A stretch of DNA of 64,000 nucleotides from Streptomyces liangshanensis (GTDB taxonomy: Bacteria > Actinomycetota > Actinomycetes > Streptomycetales > Streptomycetaceae): contig NZ_CP050177.1 of NCBI RefSeq assembly GCF_011694815.1, forward strand, positions 1,426,001 through 1,490,000. The letters are read 5' to 3'. This document shows positions 18,524 to 29,804 of this stretch, one piece after another. The notes beneath the pieces were generated by a model. It had not been told where the DNA came from and did no database searches. It worked only from the letters and a program-made list of their open reading frames with translations. Every line of letters starts with the position of its first letter. Within the stretch, counting starts at the first letter, position 1. A program made the position numbers and the translations under genes.

Positions 18524-19345
18524 ATGAGTTTCTCCGAGCAGCGCTTCGATGTGAACCTGTCCATCCTCTTCACGGAACTCCCGCTCCTGGAGCGCCCGGC
18601 CGCCGCGGCCGCGGCGGGCTTCGACGCGGTCGAGCTGTGGTGGCCCTGGATCGACACCCCCACACCGCCGCAGGCCGAGCTCGACGCGCTCAGGAAGGCG
18701 CTCGACGACGCGGGCACGCGGCTGGTGGGCCTGAACTTCTACGCCGGCCGGCTGCCGGGACCCGACCGCGGGGCGCTCTCCGTGCCCGGCGTGGAGGCCG
18801 AGCGCTTCCGCGCCAACATCGATGTCGCGGCCGGCTTCGCCGCCTCCGTGGGCTGCACGGCGCTCAACGCGCTGTACGGCAACCGCGTCGAAGGCGTCGA
18901 CCCGCACCTCCAGGACACCCTCGCCCTGGACAACCTCGTCCTGGCCGCCCGCGCGGCGGACGCGATCGGGGCGACCCTGCTGATCGAGGCGCTCAACAAG
19001 CCGGAGTCCCCGCTCTACCCCCTGGTGAGCGCGCCCGCCGCGATCGAGGTCGTGGACCGGGTCAACGCGGCGAGCGGACTCGGGAACGCGGCGTTCCTGC
19101 TCGACCTCTACCACCTGTCGATGAACGGCGAGGACCTGGCCGCGGTGGTCGACGCGTACGCCGGGCGGACCGGCCACGTGCAGATCGCGGACAACCCGGG
19201 GCGCGGCGCGCCGGGCACCGGATCGCTGCCGCTGGAGGACCTCCTCGGCCGGCTGCGGAAAGCCGGTTACGACGGCTGGGTCGGCCTGGAGTACAAGCCC
19301 GGCGACCGCCCGAGCGCCGAGGCGTTCGGCTGGCTCGCCACCTGA
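18524..19345 (+). CDS. hyi: Hydroxypyruvate isomerase
   Basis: The 273-aa TIM barrel interconverts hydroxypyruvate and tartronate semialdehyde. The start RFDVNLSILFTELPLLERPA is typical of Hyi. Glu155 (LLIEALNKPESPLYPL) and Glu256 (VGLEYKPG) are the paired catalytic acids expected for the family. DLYHLSMNGEDL and QIADNPGRGAPGTG supply further metal-site residues. The ATG at 18524 follows GGAAGGAG. It is the first gene of a hyi-glxR unit and would funnel the carboligase product. Regulation by the overlapping palindrome is likely. Confidence 0.94.
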   Translation: MSFSEQRFDVNLSILFTELPLLERPAAAAAAGFDAVELWWPWIDTPTPPQAELDALRKALDDAGTRLVGLNFYAGRLPGPDRGALSVPGVEAERFRANIDVAAGFAASVGCTALNALYGNRVEGVDPHLQDTLALDNLVLAARAADAIGATLLIEALNKPESPLYPLVSAPAAIEVVDRVNAASGLGNAAFLLDLYHLSMNGEDLAAVVDAYAGRTGHVQIADNPGRGAPGTGSLPLEDLLGRLRKAGYDGWVGLEYKPGDRPSAEAFGWLAT

Positions 19346-19397
19346 CCGTCCGATGCAGCTGACCTTCTGATGTACGTGTGTCGAAAGAGGCCCCCGC

Positions 19398-20288
19398 ATG
19401 AGTAATCTCCCCAAGATCGCGTGGATCGGACTCGGCATCATGGGCTCCCCCATGTCCGAGAACCTGATCAAGGCCGGTTACTCGGTGACCGGGTTCACGC
19501 TGGAGCAGGACAAGCTGGACCGGCTCGCCGCCGCGGGCGGCACGGCCGCCGGGTCGATCGCCGAGGCCGTCGCGGACGCCGACGTCGTGATCACCATGGT
19601 CCCGGCCTCCCCGCAGGTGGAGGCCATCGCCTACGGCGAGGCGGGCATCCTGGCCCACGCCCGGCGGGGCGCGCTGCTGATCGACATGTCGTCGATCACC
19701 CCGCAGACCTCGGTGGACCTGGCGAAGAACGCGGCCGACCGCGGGATCCGGGTCCTCGACGCCCCAGTCTCCGGCGGCGAGGCGGGGGCGATCGAGGCGG
19801 TCCTGTCCATCATGGTCGGCGGCGAACAGGCCGACTTCGACGAGGCCAGGCCCGTACTGGAAGCGCTCGGCAGGACCATCGTGCTCTGCGGCCCGCACGG
19901 CGCGGGGCAGACGGTGAAGGCCGCCAACCAGCTGATCGTGGCGGTCAACATCCAGGCGTGCGCCGAGGCCGTGGTCTTCCTGGAGAAGTCCGGGGTGGAC
20001 CTGGCCGCCGCGCTGGACGTCCTGAACGGCGGCCTGGCCGGTTCGACCGTGCTGACGCGCAAGAAGGACAACTTCCTCAACCGCGACTTCAAGCCGGGCT
20101 TCCGCATCGACCTGCACCACAAGGACATGGGCATCGTCACGGACGCCGCCCGCAACGTCGGCGCCGCCCTGCCCGTCGGGGCCGTGGTGGCCCAACTGGT
20201 CGCCTCCCTGCGGGCGCAGGGCGACGGCGGCCTCGACCACTCCGCCCTCCTGCGCTCGGTGGAGCGCCTCTCCGGTGACCAGGTGTGA
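19398..20288 (+). CDS. glxR: 2-Hydroxy-3-oxopropionate (tartronate semialdehyde) reductase
   Basis: The 296-aa beta-hydroxyacid dehydrogenase reduces tartronate semialdehyde to D-glycerate using NAD(P)H. It shows GLGIMGSPMSENLIKAGY (Rossmann motif, residues 11-28), the substrate-binding DAPVSGGEAGA (121-131) and the catalytic lysine Lys174 in GAGQTVKAANQLI. The ATG follows GAAAGAGG. It is co-oriented with hyi, 52 nt downstream, and convergent with gcl across a run of large hairpins. The gene order and pathway fit make the assignment firm. Confidence 0.94.
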   Translation: MSNLPKIAWIGLGIMGSPMSENLIKAGYSVTGFTLEQDKLDRLAAAGGTAAGSIAEAVADADVVITMVPASPQVEAIAYGEAGILAHARRGALLIDMSSITPQTSVDLAKNAADRGIRVLDAPVSGGEAGAIEAVLSIMVGGEQADFDEARPVLEALGRTIVLCGPHGAGQTVKAANQLIVAVNIQACAEAVVFLEKSGVDLAAALDVLNGGLAGSTVLTRKKDNFLNRDFKPGFRIDLHHKDMGIVTDAARNVGAALPVGAVVAQLVASLRAQGDGGLDHSALLRSVERLSGDQV

Positions 20289-20743
20289 ACTCCCCTTCCT
20301 GGCACCGCCCCTGAACCCGGGCTGCGGCAGCGCTGACACCTGTCCTTGTCGCGCCCAGGCGCTGCCGCCGCCCGGACCCTCCATCTTCCCGACCACGCGC
20401 CGGGGCTGACGGCAGATCAGCTCCGGTGCCGACGTCCGGCCCGCCGGCCCTTGTCAGGGGTGACCGGCGGGCCGGACAGCATGCGGACCGCGACGGCGGG
20501 CGAGCCAGTGCGGTGGCCCCGCCGTCGCGGTCCCCGCATGCCGTAATGAATTCCCGCGCCCCGTACCGGAGTCACCGGTGCGGGGCGCGGGGCTGTCCGG
20601 GCGCGGTACGGGGGCGGTACGGGGCGGTGGCGGCGGGCTCGTACCAGGAGGACGTACGAACGGGCCCGTACCAGGTCCTCCCAGGTACGGGCCCGCCCAC
20701 CGCTCCCCCTCGGGAGACGCCGTCCGCTCGCTCAGTTCGGCGC
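20289..20743. terminator. Four large hairpins between glxR and gcl
   Basis: This 455-nt gap has no gene. Four stems follow one another: 20434-20447/20464-20477 (14 bp), 20479-20500/20518-20541 (22 bp with a 2-nt bulge), 20553-20569/20575-20591 (17 bp with one wobble), and 20661-20672/20684-20695 (12 bp). They lie between convergent genes and so can terminate both, but one or two hairpins would normally be enough. Confidence 0.7.
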
Positions 20744-22522
<1,779 letters not shown>

Positions 22523-22580
22523 GGAGTGCTCCTGCTCGGCTGGCGGAGTCGGGCCCTGTCGCGCCACCTGAGAGCGCCAA

Positions 22581-22616
22581 TTCCGTAATGCGAAAGTTTA
22601 GTTCTGCTATACGGAA
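22581..22616. promoter_or_regulatory. Paired operator sites upstream of gcl
   Basis: TTCCGTAATGCGAAA (22581-22595) and TTCTGCTATACGGAA (22602-22616) are each one or two bases off the perfect hyi palindrome. Their start points are 21 bp apart, two helical turns, so a regulator could bind both on one face. Confidence 0.6.
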
Positions 22617-22724
22617 TCAAATTTAGGCGGGCCCCGCTACCGCGTCAAGGGATGGGCGAAGTCCGCCCCCCGGCCTCGCTCGTGGTGGACGATGGGCCGC
22701 GGAGCGTGTTCGAAGGGGGTCCTG

Positions 22725-23438
22725 ATGGCGGAGAGCGTTCCGGTGCGCTGCCCGGCCTGCAGCCGGAGCCACACCTTTGTGCCGACGGTCTATCCGTGCG
22801 CGTGCGGGGCGCCGGTGGAGCCGCCGCTGCTCAGGGGCGCGGCGGCGGAGCCGGTCACGCACCGCACCTGGACGGACGAGTGGGTGCGGGTACGGTGCGC
22901 GGCGTGCGGGCGCCAGGACCACTGGCCGCGGCCGGAGTTGGGCTGCCCGTGCGGTTCCGTCCTGCGGATCCCGGTGCGGGAGGCGGGCGGGACGGGGGCC
23001 CTCACCGCGCCGGCCGGGCCCGCTACCCCTCCCCCCGCGAGGGCGGCGGCGGCCCAGAGGCCCACGTTCCGCCCCGTCACGATCCGGACCGCCCGGGACG
23101 TCGTGACGGGGGCGGCGCTCTACTTACGCTGGCTCGGCTTCCAGGGCGTCGTCCAGGCGGCGGAACAGCCCGCGTCCGGCATCGACCTGCGCGGCCCCGA
23201 CGTGGTCGCCCAGGTCGACCCCACCACCTCCCCGGCCTCGCTGCGCTCGGTGGAGTGCCTGTGGCTCAACGGCCTGAACGCGTCGGCGGTCGGCGTCTTC
23301 TTCGCCCTGGCCGGCTACGCCCCCGACGCCCGCGCCCGCGCCGACTCCCTGGGCGTCCCCCTCTTCGTGATGGACCTGACGGGCGCCCCCCAACCGGTGA
23401 ACGACCCGGCGGACGAACTGGTGGCGACGGGCGGGTAG
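22725..23438 (+). CDS. Zinc-ribbon protein with degenerate Mrr-like nuclease domain
   Basis: The 237-aa protein begins with two rubredoxin-like knuckle pairs (CPAC/CACG near residues 8-26 and CAAC/CPCG near 52-72). A Pro/Ala linker follows, then a C-terminal domain of about 120 residues. That domain reads ALYLRWLGF, SGIDLRGPDVVAQVD and GVFFALAGYAPDARARADSLGVPLFVMDLTG, which matches the Mrr/PD-(D/E)xK core of type IV restriction endonucleases in order and spacing. The usual QxK is QVD here, so the catalytic lysine is missing. GAAGGGGG precedes the ATG at 22725. It may be a DNA-binding sensor rather than a nuclease. Confidence 0.6.
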   Translation: MAESVPVRCPACSRSHTFVPTVYPCACGAPVEPPLLRGAAAEPVTHRTWTDEWVRVRCAACGRQDHWPRPELGCPCGSVLRIPVREAGGTGALTAPAGPATPPPARAAAAQRPTFRPVTIRTARDVVTGAALYLRWLGFQGVVQAAEQPASGIDLRGPDVVAQVDPTTSPASLRSVECLWLNGLNASAVGVFFALAGYAPDARARADSLGVPLFVMDLTGAPQPVNDPADELVATGG

Positions 23439-23658
23439 TCGCGGGGGCGCTCCGGTGACAACGGCCGGCGCCCAGGGGCGGTCGGTCGTGAACCCCCGGT
23501 CGTGTCGCCGGGAACGGCTGCGGCGCTCCTGCGGCCCGACCCACTCGCCGTACCGGCCCCCGCCTGGACCGCGTTCATCGGCGGCCTCGCCTGACGGCGA
23601 GACGCCACGCAGGGAGCCCCCGTCAGCAAGTCAACGGGTACTCGCGGCAGTTCGTCGT

Positions 23659-24573
23659 TCAGGCGCCCGGACTCAGGTGCTCGGCCGTCCAGTCGGCGAA
23701 GCTCGTGAGCGGGATGCCCAGGGCTCGGGCGAACGCGGGGCGGGCCGGGTGGCCCACCACGTTCATGCGCTCGTGGGTCGCGCCGAACGCGGGACCGCCC
23801 GCCGCCAGCGCCTCCGCCGCCGTCATCGACGGGGCCGTCAGTTCCAGGCCCAAAGCGTGGGAGAGGATCTCCGCGATCCGGGTCATCGGCAGCCGGTCAC
23901 CGGCCAGTTCGAGCTCGACCCCGTGGAACCGCGCCGGGTCGGCGAAGGCCGCGGCGGCGGCCGCGCCGATGTCGGCGACCGCGATGAGGGAGAGTTCGGT
24001 GGCGGGCTTGAGGACGGTCACCAGGCCGCCCTTCGTGCCGTTCGGGAACAGGAACGACGGCGGGAGGAAGTTCTCCATGAAGAACGCCGGCTTCAGGAGC
24101 GTCCAGTGCGCGAAGCCCGCCTCGCGGACCCGGTCCTGGAGCCCGGACTTGGTCTCGTAGTAGTGCTCCAGCGCCGCCCAGCGGCCCTCCGCCCAGCCGG
24201 GCTCGGTGCGGTGCTGCCCGGCCCCGGAGACCGACGTGTGCACGAACTGCCCCACCCCCGCGTCCCGCGCGGCGTCGATCAGGTTGCACCCCTGGACCCA
24301 TTCGGAGTCGCCCTGGAGGTCGTCCAGGTCGGGCATCTGGATCGAGAAGACGGCCCGGGTCCCCTCGGCGGCCCGCCGTACCGAGTCCAGGTCACGGAGG
24401 TCCCCCGTGACCAGCTCGGCGCCGCGCGCCGCGACGGCCCGGGCCCGCCCGGCCGACGGGTCGCGGACCAGGGCCCGTACCGGAACTCCCGCCGCGAGCA
24501 GGGCCCGTGCGGTCGCGCCGCCCTGCTTGCCGGTGGCGCCGGTGACCAGGACGGGTGCGGAAGAGATGGGCAT
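23659..24573 (-). CDS. NmrA-like NAD(P)-binding protein
   Basis: The 304-aa protein begins with a Rossmann GATGKQGGATARALLAAGVPVRALVRDPS segment and follows the NmrA/atypical SDR pattern. VRRAAEGTRAVFSIQMP, FVHTSVSGAG and a C-terminal helical region support this. These proteins are redox sensors or NAD(P)H:quinone/flavin oxidoreductases; the substrate is unknown. The ATG at 24573 has AGGGGAG upstream; in-frame codons farther 5' run into the divergent TetR promoter. TetR is the likely regulator. Confidence 0.88.
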   Translation of the reverse strand: MPISSAPVLVTGATGKQGGATARALLAAGVPVRALVRDPSAGRARAVAARGAELVTGDLRDLDSVRRAAEGTRAVFSIQMPDLDDLQGDSEWVQGCNLIDAARDAGVGQFVHTSVSGAGQHRTEPGWAEGRWAALEHYYETKSGLQDRVREAGFAHWTLLKPAFFMENFLPPSFLFPNGTKGGLVTVLKPATELSLIAVADIGAAAAAAFADPARFHGVELELAGDRLPMTRIAEILSHALGLELTAPSMTAAEALAAGGPAFGATHERMNVVGHPARPAFARALGIPLTSFADWTAEHLSPGA

Positions 24574-24689
24574 GGGGCTCCCCTGACGGTGGGCGGCGGC
24601 AGCTAAACGGCGGGGCCCGCCGTTTCTTCGTCGGTACGATACGGAGGGCCTCGCCACTTGGCAACGAGGAACCTGATGAAAGGGACGCC

Positions 24690-25250
24690 ATGCCTGTCCA
24701 GCGCGCGGACGCCCGCCGCAACTACGAGCGGATCCTCGCGGAGGCGGAGCGGGAGGTCGCCGCGCACGGCGCCGACGCCTCCCTGGAGCAGATCGCCCGC
24801 ACGGTGGGGGTCGGTTCGGCCACCGTGCGCCGGCACTTCCCCGGTCGGCGCGCCCTGCTGGAGGCGGTCTTCCGCGAGCGGATCGAGGCGCTGTGCGCCC
24901 GCGCCCGCGAGCTGGCCGGGGCGCCGGACCCGAGGGCCGCGCTGCTGGAGGCGCTGCACGGGCTCGCCGCGTACGCCACCTCCGCGCGGGGGCTCGCCAC
25001 CGCGCTGACCCAGGACGGGGGCGCGGGGCCCGAGCACGTGAACGCCTGCCCGGCGAAGATCTCCGACGCGTACGACCCGCTGCTGGAGCGCGCCGCCCGG
25101 GCGGGCGCGGTCGCGTCCGACGTGACCACCGCCGACCTGGTCACGCTGATCTCGGGCATCGCCCTGGCCACGGAACACGACCCGGACGCGGCGGCCCGGA
25201 CGGACCGGCTGCTCCGCCTCGCGGTGGCGGGGATCAGCCCGAGCGGGTGA
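24690..25250 (+). CDS. TetR-family regulator
   Basis: The 186-aa protein has a standard TetR N-terminus: RRNYERILAEAEREVAAHG, SLEQIARTVGVGSATVRRHFPGRRALLEAVF (residues about 30-60). A helical ligand domain with ALTQDGG and ATEHDPDAAARTDRLLRL follows. The ATG at 24690 follows GAAAGGGA. It is divergent from the NmrA-like gene by 116 bp and probably represses it. The ligand is not predictable. Confidence 0.92.
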   Translation: MPVQRADARRNYERILAEAEREVAAHGADASLEQIARTVGVGSATVRRHFPGRRALLEAVFRERIEALCARARELAGAPDPRAALLEALHGLAAYATSARGLATALTQDGGAGPEHVNACPAKISDAYDPLLERAARAGAVASDVTTADLVTLISGIALATEHDPDAAARTDRLLRLAVAGISPSG

Positions 25251-25270
25251 GGGCCCGCCGGGCGGCAGCG

Positions 25271-26923
25271 CTACGCCGCGAAGCGCTCGCGCAGTTCGAT
25301 CTTCCTGACCTTGCCGCTCACCGTCATCGGGAACGCGTCCACGATCTCCACCCGGCGCGGCACCTTGTAGTGCGCCAGCCGTTCCCGGCAGTACGCCGCC
25401 ACCTCGTCCGCCGACGGCGGGTCCGCCGGGTCGCGCGGGATCACGCACGCCACGATCTCCTCGCCGTAGCGCGCGTCGGGGACGCCTATCACCTGGACGT
25501 CCGCGACCTTGGGGTGCCCGTACAGGAACTCCTCTATCTCCCGGGGGTAGATGTTCTCGCCCCCTCTGATGATCATGTCCTTGATCCGGCCCACGATCTG
25601 CGCGTACCCGTCCTCGCGGATCACCGCGAGATCGCCGGTGTGCATCCAGCGCCCGGCGTCGACCACCTCGGCGGTGCGCTCCGGTTCGTTCCAGTAGCCG
25701 AGCATCACGCTGTAGCCGCGGGTGCACAGTTCGCCCGCCTCGCCGCGCGGCAGGGTGACGCCGGTGACCGGGTCCACCACCTTCACCTCGATGTGCGGCA
25801 GCGCGCGGCCGACGGTGCCGGTGCGGCGCTCCAGGTTGTCGTCGCGGCGGGTCTGGGTGGAGACCGGGGACGTCTCGGTCATGCCGTAACAGATGGACAC
25901 CTCGGTCATGTTCATCTCGGCGACGACCCGCTTCATCACCTCGGCCGGGCAGGGCGAGCCCGCCATGATGCCGGTGCGCAGCGAGGAGAGGTCGTACGAC
26001 GCGAAGCCGGGGAGGTCCAACTCGGCGATGAACATGGTGGGGACGCCGTACAGCGAGGTGCAGCGCTCGCGCTCGACGGCGTGCAGGGTCGCGGCGGGGT
26101 CGAAGGAGGGAGCCGGGATCACCACGCACGCGCCGTGGGAGGTGGCGGCGAGGTTGCCCATCACCATGCCGAAGCAGTGGTAGAAGGGCACCGGGACGCA
26201 GATCCGGTCGTGTTCGGTGTAGGCGACCGTCTCCCCCACGAAGTACCCGTTGTTGAGGATGTTGTGGTGGGAGAGCGTGGCCCCCTTGGGGAAGCCCGTG
26301 GTCCCCGAGGTGTACTGGATGTTGATGGGGTCGTCGCACGACAACTCGGCCTCGCACGAAGCGATCTGACTGGCCGTCACCTCCCGCCCGTACGCGAGTA
26401 GTTCGTCCCAGCTCGGGTCGCCGATGTAGTGCACGGCGCGCAGTCCGGGGCAGCGGTCCCGTACCTCGTCCACCAGCGCGCGGTAGTCGCTGGTCCGGTG
26501 GCCCAGGGAGGCCAGCAGGACCGCGATCCCGGACTGGTTGAGCACGAACTCCACCTCGTGCGCCCGGTACGCGGGGTTGATGTTCACCATGATCGCGCCG
26601 ATGCGGGCCGTCGCGTACTGCGCGAGCATCCACTCGGGGCAGTTGACCGCCCAGATCCCGACCCGGTCGCCCTTGGCGACCCCCCGCCCGAGCAGCGCAC
26701 GCGCCAACGCGTCGACGTCGGCGCCGAGTTCGGCGTACGTCCACCGCCGCCCCGACGGTACGTCGACCAGCGCCTCCCGGTCCGGGAAGGCGGCGACGGC
26801 CCGGTCCAGGTTCCCGCCGACGGTGTCGCCGAGCAGCGGGGCGGTCGCCGTGCCGTGGAGGTACGAGGCGGCCGGGGCCGCCACCGGCCCGGAACGGGCG
26901 GTCGTCTCGGTGGTCGTGGTCAT
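25271..26923 (-). CDS. Acyl-CoA synthetase (FadD/ACSF2-like)
   Basis: The 550-aa adenylate-forming enzyme activates a carboxylic acid with ATP and CoA. Motifs are [18 protein letters not shown] (P-loop), [11 protein letters not shown] (A5), [12 protein letters not shown] (A7), [20 protein letters not shown] (A8) and a C-terminal [11 protein letters not shown] with the catalytic lysine. Overall it resembles ACSF2-type medium/long-chain fatty acyl-CoA ligases. It overlaps the preceding synthetase by ATGA, so the two are translationally coupled. The pair probably handles different chain lengths under one LuxR-type regulator. Confidence 0.9.
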   Translation of the reverse strand: MTTTTETTARSGPVAAPAASYLHGTATAPLLGDTVGGNLDRAVAAFPDREALVDVPSGRRWTYAELGADVDALARALLGRGVAKGDRVGIWAVNCPEWMLAQYATARIGAIMVNINPAYRAHEVEFVLNQSGIAVLLASLGHRTSDYRALVDEVRDRCPGLRAVHYIGDPSWDELLAYGREVTASQIASCEAELSCDDPINIQYTSGTTGFPKGATLSHHNILNNGYFVGETVAYTEHDRICVPVPFYHCFGMVMGNLAATSHGACVVIPAPSFDPAATLHAVERERCTSLYGVPTMFIAELDLPGFASYDLSSLRTGIMAGSPCPAEVMKRVVAEMNMTEVSICYGMTETSPVSTQTRRDDNLERRTGTVGRALPHIEVKVVDPVTGVTLPRGEAGELCTRGYSVMLGYWNEPERTAEVVDAGRWMHTGDLAVIREDGYAQIVGRIKDMIIRGGENIYPREIEEFLYGHPKVADVQVIGVPDARYGEEIVACVIPRDPADPPSADEVAAYCRERLAHYKVPRRVEIVDAFPMTVSGKVRKIELRERFAA

Positions 26924-28632
26924 CGCAGATCCCCCTCGTCGTACTCGGCGCTGGAGCCCTCGGCCGTCCGTTCGCGCAACTCGATCCTGCGGATCTTCCC
27001 GGACACCGTCTTCGGCAGCTCGCCGAACTCGATGCGGCGGATCCGCTGGTACGGGGCGAGCACCGAACGCGAGTGCGCGAAGAGCACCTTCGCGGTGTCG
27101 GGCCCCGGCTCCCAGCCCTCGGCGAGGACGACGTACGCCTTGGGGACGGCCAGGCGCACCGGGTCGGGCGCGGGCACGACCGCCGCCTCCGCGACCGCCT
27201 CGTGCTCCAGCAGCGCGCTCTCCAGCTCGAAGGGGGAGATCTTGTAGTCGGACGCCTTGAACACGTCGTCGGAGCGGCCGATGTACGTGATGTATCCCTC
27301 GGCGTCGCGCGAGCCGATGTCCCCGGTGCGGTAGTAACCCCCCGCCATCGCGGCGGCGGTGAGGTCCGGCGCCCCGTGGTAGCCGGTCATCAGGCCGACC
27401 GGGTGCGCGCCGAGGACCAGCGCGATCTCCCCCTCGGCCACCCCGGGCGCCCCGCTCACCGGGTCGAGCAGCTCGACCTTGAAGCCGGGGGTGGGGCGGC
27501 CCATGGAGCCCGCCTTGAGCAGCTGGCCCGGCGTGTTGGCGACCTGGACGGCGGTCTCGGTCTGGCCGAAGCCGTCGCGGACCGTCACCCCCCACGCCCG
27601 GCGGACCGTCTCGATCACCTCGGGGTTGAGCGGTTCGCCGGCCGCGACGACCTCCCGCGGCGGCGTGCGCAGCGTGGACAGGTCGGACTGGATCAGCATC
27701 CGCCACACCGTCGGCGGGGCGCAGAAGCTGGTGACGCCCGCCGCGTCCATCTCCGCCATCAGCCGGCCCGCGTCGAAGCGCGTGTAGTTGTGGATGAAGA
27801 CGGTCGCCTCGGCGTTCCAGGGGGCGAAGAGGTTCGACCAGGCGTGCTTGGCCCAGCCGGGCGAGGCGATGTTCATGTGGACGTCGCCGGGCTTCAGACC
27901 GATCCAGTACATCGTCGCCAGGTGCCCGACCGGGTACGACACATGGGTGTGCTCGACCAGCTTGGGGCGGGCGGTCGTGCCGGACGTGAAGTAGAGCATC
28001 AGCGGGTCGTCGCCGTGGGTGGGCCCGTCGGGCTCGAAGCGCGCGGGCGCCGCGTCGGCGTCCCCGTACGACAGCCAGCCCGGCACCTCGGGGCCGACCG
28101 CGATCCGGGTGAACCGGCCCGCGATCCCGTCGAACTTCGCGGTGTCGTCCGCGCGGACGATCACGTGGGACGCCCGGCCGCGCTCGACACGGTCGCGCAG
28201 GTCCTCGGGGCCGAGGAGGGGCGTGGCGGGGATGACGACGGCGCGCAGTTTCATCGCGGCGAGCGCGATCTCCCACAGCTCGACCTGGTTGCCGAGCATG
28301 ACCACGACGCGCTGCTCGGGCCGTACCCCCCGCGCGCGCAGCCAGTTCGCGACGCGGTCGGAGCGCGCGGACATCTCCGCGAAGGTGACGCGGGTCCGGC
28401 GGCCGTCCTCCTCGACGATGTGCAGGGCCTCGCGGTGGTTGCCCTCCGCGATCCGGTCGAACCAGTCCAGCGCCCAGTTGAACCGCTCGGGGCGGGGCCA
28501 CTCGAACCCCGCGTACGCGGTCGCGTAGTCCTCCCGGTGCGCCAGGAGGAAGTCCCTGGCCGTCCGGAATTCCTCCGTGGGGGTGAGCCTGCCATGGGGG
28601 CCGGCCGGACTGCTCGGCGTCCCTGCCGTCAT
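26920..28632 (-). CDS. AMP-dependent acyl-CoA synthetase (MACS-type)
   Basis: The 570-aa protein has [72 protein letters not shown] and the C-terminal [15 protein letters not shown] motif. The opening [20 protein letters not shown] segment matches the medium-chain acyl-CoA synthetase/acetyl-CoA-like branch ([11 protein letters not shown] here). A GAGGAGG Shine-Dalgarno precedes the ATG at 28632. It is the first gene of a two-synthetase operon divergent from a GAF-LuxR regulator. Confidence 0.9.
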   Translation of the reverse strand: MTAGTPSSPAGPHGRLTPTEEFRTARDFLLAHREDYATAYAGFEWPRPERFNWALDWFDRIAEGNHREALHIVEEDGRRTRVTFAEMSARSDRVANWLRARGVRPEQRVVVMLGNQVELWEIALAAMKLRAVVIPATPLLGPEDLRDRVERGRASHVIVRADDTAKFDGIAGRFTRIAVGPEVPGWLSYGDADAAPARFEPDGPTHGDDPLMLYFTSGTTARPKLVEHTHVSYPVGHLATMYWIGLKPGDVHMNIASPGWAKHAWSNLFAPWNAEATVFIHNYTRFDAGRLMAEMDAAGVTSFCAPPTVWRMLIQSDLSTLRTPPREVVAAGEPLNPEVIETVRRAWGVTVRDGFGQTETAVQVANTPGQLLKAGSMGRPTPGFKVELLDPVSGAPGVAEGEIALVLGAHPVGLMTGYHGAPDLTAAAMAGGYYRTGDIGSRDAEGYITYIGRSDDVFKASDYKISPFELESALLEHEAVAEAAVVPAPDPVRLAVPKAYVVLAEGWEPGPDTAKVLFAHSRSVLAPYQRIRRIEFGELPKTVSGKIRRIELRERTAEGSSAEYDEGDLR

Positions 28633-28688
28633 ATGTCCTCCTCATTGCGGACCGTTCAATGACATCGTGTAATCAGTGACGTGGGTCT

Positions 28689-28712
28689 CACCACCCCCGG
28701 ACGGGGGTGGTG
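28689..28712. promoter_or_regulatory. Inverted repeat between divergent synthetase and LuxR genes
   Basis: CACCACCCCC at 28689-28698 and GGGGGTGGTG at 28703-28712 form a perfect 10-bp stem with a 4-nt loop. It lies 33 bp before the GAF-LuxR start, in its leader or at an operator. Confidence 0.55.
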
Positions 28713-28744
28713 GGGGGTGCGGACGGCGACGGAAGGGCGGCGAC

Positions 28745-29587
28745 GTGACCGAAGTGGTGGAGTCGGTGGAGTTGCGCGCGGCGCTGCTGCGGCTGCGCAG
28801 GACGACCGGCCTGCCGGTGGCGTTCGGCGGATTGCTGCACGAGACGGGCCGGCTGCGCATCGCCGAGCTGACCGGTACGGCGAGCGGCGCGCTGCGCGGC
28901 CTCGCGATCTCGTCGGGCAACGGGCTGGGCGGCAAGTCCATCGCCCTGGCCAGGCCGTTCGCGGTGACCGACTACCGGCAGGCGCGCCACATCAGCCACG
29001 AGTACGACGCGGCGGTCGCGGCGGAGGGCCTGCGGTCCGTGCTGGCGGTGCCCGTGGTGGTGCAGCGCCGGGTGCGGGGCGTGCTGTACGGCGCGCTGCG
29101 CACCGCGCTGCCCATCGGGGACCGCACGTTCGACGCGGCGGCGGCCGCCGCGCGGGACGTGGAGCAGGCGTTGGTCGTACGGGACGAGGTGCGCCGGCTC
29201 CTGGCGGTGACCCGGGAACCGGCGGCGGGACCCGCGGCCTGGGAGGAGGTGCGGGCCGCCCACAGCGAGCTGCGGGCACTGGCGCCCCGGATCGCCGACG
29301 CGGAGACCCGCGACCACCTGCTGGCGGTGTGCGCCCGGCTGGCGGGCGCGACGGGCGCGACGGCCGCGCCGCCCGCCGAGCGGCACCTGCCGGTACGCCT
29401 CGCCCCGCGCGAGCTGGACGTCCTGACGTGCGTCGCCTCGGGCGCGACGAACGCGGCGGCGGCGGAGCTGCTCGGGCTGCGGCCGGAGACGGTGAAGGGC
29501 TACCTGCGCTCGTCGATGCGGAAGCTGGGGGCGCACACCCGGCTGGAGGCGGTGGTGGCGGCCCGGCGGGAGGGGCTGCTGCCGTAG
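28745..29587 (+). CDS. GAF-LuxR family regulator
   Basis: The 280-aa protein has a GAF-type sensor (about residues 10-140, with LRIAELTGTASGALRGLAI and VRGVLYGALRTA). A helical linker follows, then a C-terminal LuxR HTH (LAPRELDVLTCVASGATNAA, LGLRPETVKGYLRSSMRKLG, about 220-275). There is no receiver domain. The GTG at 28745 has GGAAGGG upstream. It is divergent from the two acyl-CoA synthetases and is probably their activator, sensing an acid or acyl-CoA. Confidence 0.9.
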   Translation: MTEVVESVELRAALLRLRRTTGLPVAFGGLLHETGRLRIAELTGTASGALRGLAISSGNGLGGKSIALARPFAVTDYRQARHISHEYDAAVAAEGLRSVLAVPVVVQRRVRGVLYGALRTALPIGDRTFDAAAAAARDVEQALVVRDEVRRLLAVTREPAAGPAAWEEVRAAHSELRALAPRIADAETRDHLLAVCARLAGATGATAAPPAERHLPVRLAPRELDVLTCVASGATNAAAAELLGLRPETVKGYLRSSMRKLGAHTRLEAVVAARREGLLP

Positions 29588-29804
29588 GCGGACCCGCTGG
29601 GGTGACCGGCCTCCCCGGGGGTGCGTCCTGCGGACCGCCGGGCATCCGGCACAGAGACCCATCGCCGGACCGCCAGAGACCTATCAGGGACTCGTCAGGA
29701 TTCCGGGGCCGTCGGTCAATGCCGCGTCAGGGCCGTCCTCCCTGGGCCCCACCGGATCTACCGTCCAGGTGTCGGGGGTGATCGGACGGTCCGGGAGGCA
29801 GACC

